In this document: piece by piece, positions 1 through 5,752 of the stretch
Position numbering within the stretch: the stretch's first letter is position 1
How the letters are laid out: every line of letters starts with the position of its first letter
Assembly: GCA_900552885.1 (NCBI GenBank)
Contig: USBM01000145.1
Coordinates: forward strand, 1-5,823
Direction: 5' to 3'
DNA length: 5,823 nt
Source: an uncultured Clostridium sp.
Lineage (GTDB): Bacteria > Bacillota > Clostridia > Lachnospirales > Lachnospiraceae
Notes under the pieces: generated by a model
What the model was told of the DNA's origin: nothing
The model's database searches: none
Seen by the model: only the letters and a program-made list of their open reading frames with translations
Program-made: the position numbers and the translations under genes

Positions 1-11
1 GATTTTGCGAA

Positions 12-1241
12 TTATTTCCGATCTATACATTCATATAGTGGTCTTCGCGTCTTCTTTCTTGTAATCTCATATAATTCCAACGCTGTCACATCCACAAAAC
101 GGCTCGGCACCTTATCTTTCCGTAATGCTGCCTTCAATGTATAGATCAGTCTGTCCCTGTTTTCTGGCTGTTTCATATTAATAAAATCAACAAGAATAAT
201 TCCAGATAAATTCCGCAATCGTAATTGCTTTGCAATCTCTACGGCAGCCTCTTCATTTACTTTCAACAGATGCTCTTCCTGTCGTTTCTTCCCGATGGAT
301 TTACCGGTATTTACATCAATTACAACCATCGCCTCCGTCGGTTCGATCACAAGAAATCCGCCAGATTTCAGCCATACCCGCTTATCTAACAAATGCGAGA
401 TCTCTGATTCAAGATTCAAAAGCTTATATAATGGGTATTCGTCCTCGTAATACAGAAGCTGCGGTTGATATACTTCTGATTCATTGTTTTGGACATGATT
501 CTGATCGGATGGTGCATTTTTTGACGTGACAAATTTCTTCGTTGCATACAATTCCTCATATATCACCTTATTATCTGTCTGAACCTCATCAATCCGTGTC
601 CATCCATATTCTTCCATTATGGCAAGATATTCCGGTTTACCTCCTTGAATCAGCCCGGTATTCCGCTCATATTCTGCCCTGTGCATAATCTGATCCATCT
701 GTGTAGTTAATTGCTGTAATTCAGCCTGAATAGCGTCATTCTCAGCCTGTTCGCAGGCAGTTCGAAAGATCACACCATATGGCATATCCGCAGGAACTAT
801 TGCTTTTAATTCTTCCGCTCGTTCTGCATTACGAATCTTATTCGATACTCCAACCATTCCTTTCAACAGATCCAATGCCGCATAATTGCCCGCCAGACTG
901 ATATTGCCCGTTACCCGTGCCTGTTTCATCTTGAGGGCTTCCTGCTCCACCTGAACTAATACCTTGTCACCCTCAGCAATAGAAGTTAGCCCCTTTGGCA
1001 GTGTACGGTTCAATACTCTTGCCGGTTTATCATTTAACGGCAAATAACCGACATGGTCCTCGTCTAACCGGATAAATGCAGACTGAATGTTCTTCACGAC
1101 CTTTTCCACTCTGCCAATATAGATACTGCCAATCTTGAAAGAATCGCTGTTGATCAACGGATGACATTCTGTGAAAATATTTTCTTCATATATCAAAAGA
1201 TAGTGTACATTATTACATTCTGTTATTACTGCGCGAGTCAT
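12..1241 (-). CDS. Ribonuclease E/G family endoribonuclease, short form without zinc-link
   Basis: A 409-residue RNase E/G family endoribonuclease; such enzymes cut single-stranded RNA in mRNA decay and rRNA/tRNA processing in the cytoplasm. The N-terminal S1-like RNA-binding part spans about residues 38-115 (IGRVEKV, then GYLPL at 65-69). The catalytic core carries WLKSGGFLVIEPTEA (290-304), DVNTGKS with D309 and N311, and VDFINM with D352. These match the Mg-binding D303, N305 and D346 of E. coli RNase E, with the same 43-residue spacing. The protein ends about 57 residues after D352, where E. coli RNase E has its Zn-link CPxC, so that motif and everything beyond it are missing. Its ATG overlaps the stop of the DUF2344 gene as ATGA; only a weak AGGA lies 11 nt upstream, so translation is probably coupled. 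It is the third gene of the operon. I leave the rne/rng symbol open because the short form fits neither name cleanly. Confidence 0.93.
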   Translation of the reverse strand: MTRAVITECNNVHYLLIYEENIFTECHPLINSDSFKIGSIYIGRVEKVVKNIQSAFIRLDEDHVGYLPLNDKPARVLNRTLPKGLTSIAEGDKVLVQVEQEALKMKQARVTGNISLAGNYAALDLLKGMVGVSNKIRNAERAEELKAIVPADMPYGVIFRTACEQAENDAIQAELQQLTTQMDQIMHRAEYERNTGLIQGGKPEYLAIMEEYGWTRIDEVQTDNKVIYEELYATKKFVTSKNAPSDQNHVQNNESEVYQPQLLYYEDEYPLYKLLNLESEISHLLDKRVWLKSGGFLVIEPTEAMVVIDVNTGKSIGKKRQEEHLLKVNEEAAVEIAKQLRLRNLSGIILVDFINMKQPENRDRLIYTLKAALRKDKVPSRFVDVTALELYEITRKKTRRPLYECIDRK

Positions 1242-2026
1242 TCAATCACCGTTCCTGTCTCTAGTAAAGAAACCAACTGTTCCTTTTCGTTTCGCATGTA
1301 TGTCTCTAACCGGTGAATCCGGTAATCAAACCGGTTGTATTCATATCCAATCTCCTTACAGATTGCCTGCACGATCAACTCCGGTTTCAGGTTATATTCA
1401 CTACCTGTAGCAAGCAGCACGTATATCTTGTCGTTCGCATAGATGTCATCAACATACTGGTTCGCTGTAGAAGCTGTCTCACCGACCAGATCACCTGCTA
1501 ATTCTCTTGCTGATACATAACTTTCTACTGATACTTTATAGATTCCGGGCTTAATATCTTCTATCTTCTCATTCTTCTTTGTCTTTTTCAATACTTCAAT
1601 CGTATCAAGCTCTAATAAATGTGGAACATACGCCAAGAATCTCTCTTTCACATCAACAGGAACTTCATCCCGTATCGTAATCAGGTAATCAGATGCGGCT
1701 ACGATTGACATGGAATTCTTTGCATCATCCGGCAATAATCTCGCTGCTTTCACTTCCATTCCAGCCGCCATCTGTTCGTTAAAGCGTCTCACAAATTCAT
1801 CTGAGGACACCACAGAATGAAATTCTGCATCAAAATATTCTCCTTCACTTGTCACACCAAGTGCCAACGGTGCTGCAAATGACATCAACTGATGCGGGCT
1901 GAAACCCTGAGAATACGCAATATCAAAACCTGCCCGTTTGACTGCTTTCTGGAAATACCGCATCACATCCAAGTGTCCAATGAATTTCAGAAGCTCTGAC
2001 TTTGTATATTTAATTCTTACCTTCAA
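1238..2026 (-). CDS. TIGR03936 / DUF2344 radical-SAM-linked protein
   Basis: A 262-residue protein of the DUF2344 (TIGR03936) family, whose members are encoded next to, or fused to, a TIGR03960 radical SAM protein; its biochemical role is not known. The family's N-terminal block is clear: KVRIKYTK at 2-9, FIGHLDVMRYFQKA at 15-28, then AYSQGFSPHQLMSFAAPLA at 37-55 with GVTSEGEYFD following. A second block, LATGSEYNLKPELIVQAI (205-222), and YRIHRLE (235-241) close the protein. I chose the TTG start at 2024-2026 because GGAGGAGG lies 8 nt upstream and homologues begin at KVRI; an in-frame TTG at 2042-2044 would put the ribosome binding site inside the gene. It overlaps the radical SAM gene by 17 nt and the RNase gene by 4 nt, so all three are probably made together. 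No membrane segment or signal peptide is visible, so it should be cytoplasmic. Confidence 0.9.
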   Translation of the reverse strand: MKVRIKYTKSELLKFIGHLDVMRYFQKAVKRAGFDIAYSQGFSPHQLMSFAAPLALGVTSEGEYFDAEFHSVVSSDEFVRRFNEQMAAGMEVKAARLLPDDAKNSMSIVAASDYLITIRDEVPVDVKERFLAYVPHLLELDTIEVLKKTKKNEKIEDIKPGIYKVSVESYVSARELAGDLVGETASTANQYVDDIYANDKIYVLLATGSEYNLKPELIVQAICKEIGYEYNRFDYRIHRLETYMRNEKEQLVSLLETGTVIE

Positions 2027-3875
2027 AGCAGACACCTCCTCCAAACTTCGCTGCGCCGCAGCCGGAACATTGCTCCCGGCAGTTCGGTGTTACAATTCCC
2101 TGCTTGGCACGTTCCCATTCCTGCATCAGGAATCGTTTCGTCACACCGATATCAATGAAATCCCACGGTAATAATTCATCTGTACTGCGCTCTCTCGTTG
2201 TATAGAATTCCTTCACAATGCCATTCTTCTCAAATGCCTGCAGCCATCGGTCATTGTCAAAGAACTCCGTCCATGCATCAAAGATACCGCCTGCCTGATA
2301 AACATCATATAAAACATTGCATAACTTCCGGTCCCCTCTGGCAAGCACACCTTCTAATACAGATACATAAGTATCATGGTATTGATATTTCATAGATTTG
2401 GCATTTAACTGCTCCCGGAACGTATCCTTTACATGATGCGCCCGCTCAATATACGTTTCCGGATCTAACATCGGTGCCCACTGAAACGGGGTAAATGGTT
2501 TCGGCACAAAATATGACGAAGATGCCGTAATCTTGATCTTACCATTCCGTTCTTCCTTCGGAATCGTATAATATGCCTCGGCAACCTTCTCGCAAAGCTG
2601 CGGAATCCCTTCTGCATCCTCCATCGTCTCAGTTGGAAGTCCAAGCATGAAGTAGAACTTCACCTTGTTCCAGCCACCTTTAAATGCTTCCATGGAACCT
2701 CGAAGAATCACTTCTTCCGTCAGTCCTTTGTTAATGACATCACGAAGTCTCTGCGTGCCCGCCTCCGGAGCAAATGTAAGCGAGCTCTTCTTGACGTCCT
2801 GTACCTTCTTCATCACATCTAATGCAAACGAATCAATTCGCAGGGATGGCAAAGAGATATTCACGTCATCATTTCCTATATCATCAATCAGGAAGTAAGT
2901 CAGATCCTTCAGACATTCATAATCGGAAGAACTTAACGAACTTAATGTAATCTCCTCATGTCCGGATGAATGCAACATCTCATACGCATACTTCTTCAAT
3001 GTCTCGACATTCTTCTGACGGGTCGGACGATAGATCATTCCTGCCTGACAGAAACGACATCCTCGGATACATCCACGCATGATCTCTAACGTTACACGAT
3101 CCTGTGTTACTTTGATATATGGCACCAGCGGCTTTTCCGGATATGGTGCCTTGTCAAAATCTAATACAATCTCTTTTGTGATCGTTCTTGGTACATCCTC
3201 ATAGATTGGATCAAAACTTGCCAAAGTTCCATCCTCATTATAAGAAGGTTCATACATAGACGGAACATAGATCCCCGGCACCTTGGCAAATGCATGCAGC
3301 ATTTCTTCCCGGCTGCTTCCAGTTGCACGCATCAAGCGGTAGACCTCAAATAGTTCCTCGTATCTTGTTTCCCCTTCGCCCATATAGAACGCATCAAAGA
3401 AATCGGCAATCGGTTCCGGATTATAACTGCATGGACCGCCACCAATGACAATCGGATCGTCTAAGGTACGATCCTTTGACCAGATTGGAATACCCGAAAG
3501 ATCCAGAATCTGCAATACATTTGTATAACACATCTCATACTGCAATGTAATGCCGAGAAAATCAAAGTTCTTGATCGGATCCTGTGTCTCTAGTGCAAAT
3601 AGTGGAATGTGCTTCTCCCGCATGATCTTGTCAAGATCCGGCCAAGGGGAATACACCCGTTCACAATATACACCATCCATCCGGTTAAACATATCATATA
3701 AGATCTGAATGCCCAAGTGGCTCATTCCAATCTCGTACACATCAGGAAAACACATGCAGAATCGGATATCCACATCTTTCAAATCTTTCTTTACCATATT
3801 TACTTCATTGCCGATGTATCTTGCCGGTTTCTCAATCTCCATCAAGATCTCATCGGATAGTGCTAAATGATTCAT
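2010..3875 (-). CDS. TIGR03960-type B12-binding radical SAM protein
   Basis: A 621-residue radical SAM protein of the TIGR03960 type, of unknown substrate. The N-terminal B12-binding-like domain (about 35-200) has FPDVYEIGMSHLGIQIL (43-59) and VIGGGPCSYNPEPIADFFD (143-161), then GEGE (166-169). The classical DxHxxG cobalamin histidine is replaced: D45-V-Y47-E-I-G50. The radical SAM core starts at RGCIRGCRFCQAG, with C269, C273 and C276 in CxxxCxxC spacing for the 4Fe-4S cluster; TFAPEAGTQRLRDVINKG (367-384) is a typical later core motif. The C-terminus has a second C599-x3-C603-x2-C606 plus C616, which could bind another metal cluster. The ATG at 3873-3875 follows AGAGGAA with 7 nt spacing; extending the frame to 3980 would run through the promoter, so I rejected that. 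First gene of the operon, followed by DUF2344 with a 17-nt overlap. Confidence 0.92.
   Translation of the reverse strand: MNHLALSDEILMEIEKPARYIGNEVNMVKKDLKDVDIRFCMCFPDVYEIGMSHLGIQILYDMFNRMDGVYCERVYSPWPDLDKIMREKHIPLFALETQDPIKNFDFLGITLQYEMCYTNVLQILDLSGIPIWSKDRTLDDPIVIGGGPCSYNPEPIADFFDAFYMGEGETRYEELFEVYRLMRATGSSREEMLHAFAKVPGIYVPSMYEPSYNEDGTLASFDPIYEDVPRTITKEIVLDFDKAPYPEKPLVPYIKVTQDRVTLEIMRGCIRGCRFCQAGMIYRPTRQKNVETLKKYAYEMLHSSGHEEITLSSLSSSDYECLKDLTYFLIDDIGNDDVNISLPSLRIDSFALDVMKKVQDVKKSSLTFAPEAGTQRLRDVINKGLTEEVILRGSMEAFKGGWNKVKFYFMLGLPTETMEDAEGIPQLCEKVAEAYYTIPKEERNGKIKITASSSYFVPKPFTPFQWAPMLDPETYIERAHHVKDTFREQLNAKSMKYQYHDTYVSVLEGVLARGDRKLCNVLYDVYQAGGIFDAWTEFFDNDRWLQAFEKNGIVKEFYTTRERSTDELLPWDFIDIGVTKRFLMQEWERAKQGIVTPNCREQCSGCGAAKFGGGVCFEGKN
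2035..2042 (-). promoter_or_regulatory. Ribosome binding site GGAGGAGG deciding a TTG start
   Basis: GGAGGAGG on the minus strand, 8 nt before the TTG at 2024-2026. It lies inside the 3' end of the radical SAM gene, where it encodes Gly-Gly-Gly (residues 612-614, in FGGGVC). It is the strongest Shine-Dalgarno in the window and fixes the DUF2344 start. Confidence 0.85.
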
Positions 3876-3941
3876 TCTTATTCCTCTGTTCTCTTTCTTC
3901 AAATTGTGCTTCGTTATATACAAGTTGCCTTTTCTAAGCAC

Positions 3942-3951
3942 ACATATATGT
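3942..3951. promoter_or_regulatory. 10-bp palindrome at the predicted transcription start
   Basis: ACATATATGT is a perfect 10-bp palindrome lying just after the -10 of the operon promoter and over the predicted start site. The position would suit a repressor, but a short AT-rich palindrome can arise by chance and no second copy is seen nearby. Confidence 0.25.
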
Positions 3952-3980
3952 ATTATACACGGATTAAATGTAGGGTACAA
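3952..3980 (-). promoter_or_regulatory. Sigma-A-type promoter of the radical SAM / DUF2344 / RNase operon
   Basis: Read on the minus strand: TTGTAC (3975-3980) as -35, 17 bp, then a perfect TATAAT (3952-3957) as -10. A run of seven A residues (3983-3989) directly upstream could act as an UP element. Transcription should start near 3945, giving a leader of about 70 nt before the ATG at 3875. The -35 matches consensus at only three positions, but spacing, -10 and position after a terminator all agree. Confidence 0.75.
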
Positions 3981-3989
3981 TCTTTTTTT

Positions 3990-4023
3990 AATAAGGAAAC
4001 AGGGTTGTATTGCTACAACCCTG
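3990..4023 (-). terminator. Rho-independent terminator of the LRR gene
   Basis: A perfect 10-bp stem: on the minus strand CAGGGTTGTA, loop GCAA (a GNRA tetraloop), TACAACCCTG, followed by TTTCCTTATT. It begins 38 nt after the LRR stop codon. The T-rich tail lies only on the minus-strand side, so it terminates leftward transcription and insulates the downstream operon. Confidence 0.85.
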
Positions 4024-4061
4024 TGCGTGAATAAAATGTATCTATTTCTTGTTATTCTATA

Positions 4062-5564
4062 TTATCTTGGCCAGCCGGTTACTTGAACATTATCATCGCA
4101 ATAGAAAGATGTCAATGCCGTATTATTACTTACATCCAGACTGGTTAACTGATTAGAATAGCACTCCAAATCTGTCAATGCCGTATTCTGTCTTACATCC
4201 AGACTGGTTAACTGATTAGAATAGCACTCCAAATCTGTCAATGCCGTGTTATTGCTTACATCCAGACTGCTTAGCTCATTCCGACCACAATACAAATCTG
4301 TCAATACCATGTTATTGCTTACATCCAAACTGCTTAGCTGATTAGAAGAACAAGACAAATATGTCAATGCCGTATTATTGCTTACATCCAAACTGCTTAG
4401 CTGATTAGAAGAACACTCCAAAGATGTCAATGCCGTATTATTGCTTACATCCAGATCACTTAACTGATTAGAAGAACAAGACAAACGTGTCAATGCCGTG
4501 TTCTTACTTACATCCAGACTGCTTAGCTGATTATAAGAACACCACAAATATGTCAATGCCGTGTTCTTACTTACATCCAAACTGCTTAGCTGATTAGAAG
4601 AACAAGACAAATATGTCAATGCCGTATTCTTACTTACATCTAGATCACTTAACTGATTATAAGAACACTCCAAAGATGTCAATGCCGTATTATTGCTTAC
4701 ATCCAGATCACTTAACTGATTAGAATAACAAGACAAACGTGTCAATGCCGTGTTCTTACTTACATCCAGACTGATTAGCTGATTAGAAGAACAATCCAAA
4801 GATGTCAATGCCGTGTTCTTACCTACATCCAGACTGCTTAGCTGATTATAAGAACAATTCAAATCTGTCAATGCCGTAAATTGTGATAAATCAAGACTTC
4901 CGCTCATCGCGCGGTTGTTCCAGCTTATTCCGGTCAGTTTTCCATTTTTGTCCCATCGATATTCCCAATCATCATCATCCGAATCAAGATATACCGAAAG
5001 ATTTGCTCCTTTCGAATTCTGTTCTGTGATGATTGTTTTCAGAACAGCTACATCGCCCGGATCTTTTCCTTCTGTATTGATCAAAGTTACTTCTTTCGGT
5101 GTGTCCGGTGTTGATGGATTGCTTGGTGTCGTTGGATTACTCGGTGTATCCGGTTTCGTAGGCTTTTCCTGTGTCGGAGTCTGCTGCGTTGTACTCTGTT
5201 GCGTCGTTGCCTGCGTCGTATTATTCACTTTTTTCTTTTTCTTCACTGTTACCTTACAGACATATTTCTTACCATTGACCTTAGCAGTGATATTTGCTTT
5301 TCCTGCCTTCTTAGCCGTCACGACACCCTTCTTGCTGACTGTTGCAATCTTTTTCTTGTTGCTGCTCCATGCGATCTTTTTCTTCTTTGGTGCTTTTTTA
5401 AGCTTCAGTGTTACTTTCTTACCTACCTCTAATGTTACTGTCTTCTTGTTTAGCTGCACCTTCGTTTTCTTTGCTGCCTGTACATTCCCTCCCGGCACTG
5501 CAAGCATTCCTGCTACCATCACTGCCATCAGCAGTAATGACGTGATTCTTCTTAAGTTCTTCAT
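4062..5564 (-). CDS. Secreted lysine-rich Big_2 and leucine-rich-repeat protein
   Basis: A 500-residue exported protein, probably for surface or host-environment binding; the ligand is unknown. A signal peptide covers residues 1-30 (KNLRR, a hydrophobic core SLLLMAVMVAGMLAV, likely cut after VQA). A bacterial Ig-like Big_2 domain follows (about 34-108, with IAWSSNKKKIATVSKKGVV and KAGKANITAKVNGKKYVCKV); residues 32-112 hold 31 lysines and one acidic residue. Then come a Thr/Gln/Pro linker (115-157), a cap region with DSDDDDWE (194-201), and 12 full 21-residue LRRs (229-480) plus a final partial one ending in TGWPR. The repeat consensus is NTALTxLxCSxNQLSSLDVSx. No LPXTG, transmembrane anchor or choline/SLH domain is seen. 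The ATG at 5562-5564 has AGGAGG 6 nt upstream. The gene stands alone between two terminators. Confidence 0.9.
   Translation of the reverse strand: MKNLRRITSLLLMAVMVAGMLAVPGGNVQAAKKTKVQLNKKTVTLEVGKKVTLKLKKAPKKKKIAWSSNKKKIATVSKKGVVTAKKAGKANITAKVNGKKYVCKVTVKKKKKVNNTTQATTQQSTTQQTPTQEKPTKPDTPSNPTTPSNPSTPDTPKEVTLINTEGKDPGDVAVLKTIITEQNSKGANLSVYLDSDDDDWEYRWDKNGKLTGISWNNRAMSGSLDLSQFTALTDLNCSYNQLSSLDVGKNTALTSLDCSSNQLISLDVSKNTALTRLSCYSNQLSDLDVSNNTALTSLECSYNQLSDLDVSKNTALTYLSCSSNQLSSLDVSKNTALTYLWCSYNQLSSLDVSKNTALTRLSCSSNQLSDLDVSNNTALTSLECSSNQLSSLDVSNNTALTYLSCSSNQLSSLDVSNNMVLTDLYCGRNELSSLDVSNNTALTDLECYSNQLTSLDVRQNTALTDLECYSNQLTSLDVSNNTALTSFYCDDNVQVTGWPR
4065..4880 (-). repeat. 63-bp tandem repeat array encoding 21-residue LRRs
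   Basis: Thirteen units of 63 bp (the last 60 bp) encode residues 229-500. Copies are close to identical at DNA level: 4129-4184 equals 4192-4247 over 56 bp, and 4318-4376 equals 4570-4628 over 59 bp. Because the unit is a multiple of three, gain or loss of a copy would keep the frame. Confidence 0.95.
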
Positions 5565-5608
5565 ACCTGTCCTCCTGTTTTCGTTTGATTGATGTGCAAG
5601 AAAGTTCA

Positions 5609-5638
5609 AACATAACCATTCCGGCTAAAACAATGCAA
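5609..5638 (-). promoter_or_regulatory. Weak candidate promoter of the LRR gene
   Basis: On the minus strand TTGCAT (5633-5638) lies 18 bp before TATGTT (5609-5614), which matches TATAAT at four of six positions. It sits between the upstream terminator and the AGGAGG of the LRR gene, which is where a promoter is expected. Both boxes are weak, and the -35 overlaps the terminator's T-run. Confidence 0.3.
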
Positions 5639-5684
5639 AAAAGCCAATCCAATATATCAGAACACTGATATATCAGATTGGCTT
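5637..5684 (-). terminator. Long Rho-independent terminator upstream of the LRR gene
   Basis: A 20-bp stem (arms 5641-5660 and 5665-5684, loop 5661-5664). In minus-strand RNA all 20 positions pair, two of them as U·G and G·U wobbles, and the stem ends in a run of six T. In plus-strand RNA the same two positions would be C·A mismatches. It therefore most likely ends a minus-strand transcript that begins right of the window. An attenuator for the LRR gene is a less likely alternative. Confidence 0.7.
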
Positions 5685-5729
5685 CTGTATTCTTTCCGAC
5701 CGGTCATCCCAACAATAAGGTCAACAAAT

Positions 5730-5752
5730 AAAGCACCGTCAGTTAGTGCTTT
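5730..5752 (-). other. Short stem-loop next to the pentanucleotide repeat
   Basis: Arms AAAGCACC (5730-5737) and AGTGCTTT (5745-5752) enclose a 7-nt loop. Minus-strand RNA pairs eight positions including one U·G; plus-strand RNA pairs seven. The minus side is followed by TTTATTTGTT if the arm's own T residues are counted, so it may be a weak terminator. Alternatively it works on the plus strand, where GCTTT repeats follow. Confidence 0.4.

Noticed and set aside
230..529. Plus-strand frame of 99 codons, and other plus-strand frames over the left operon.
   Set aside because: No ribosome binding site or recognisable motif, and they lie opposite well-supported conserved genes.
3876..3980. N-terminal extension of the radical SAM protein by 35 residues.
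   Set aside because: It would be read through the promoter and leader, and the ATG at 3873-3875 has its own AGAGGAA site and family-like N-terminus.
4065..4880. CRISPR-like regular repetition.
   Set aside because: Units are contiguous with no unique spacers and encode leucine-rich repeats in frame.
4915..5592. Long open frame of 225 codons on the plus strand with hydrophobic, Phe- and Val-rich translation.
   Set aside because: It is the antisense shadow of the lysine-rich domain (AAA/AAG read back as TTT/CTT); the minus frame has signal peptide, Big_2 motif and a good ribosome binding site.
5565..5609. N-terminal extension of the LRR protein by 15 residues.
   Set aside because: It would place charged residues before the signal peptide and put the AGGAGG site inside the coding region.
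5419..5652. Minus-strand 77-codon frame with a hydrophobic start and a Cys resembling a lipoprotein signal.
   Set aside because: It begins with TTG inside the terminator stem, has no ribosome binding site, and overlaps the LRR gene start in another frame.
5641..5684. Inverted repeat as end of an insertion sequence or MITE.
   Set aside because: No transposase, no matching second copy and no target-site duplication; the T-run after the stem explains it as a terminator.
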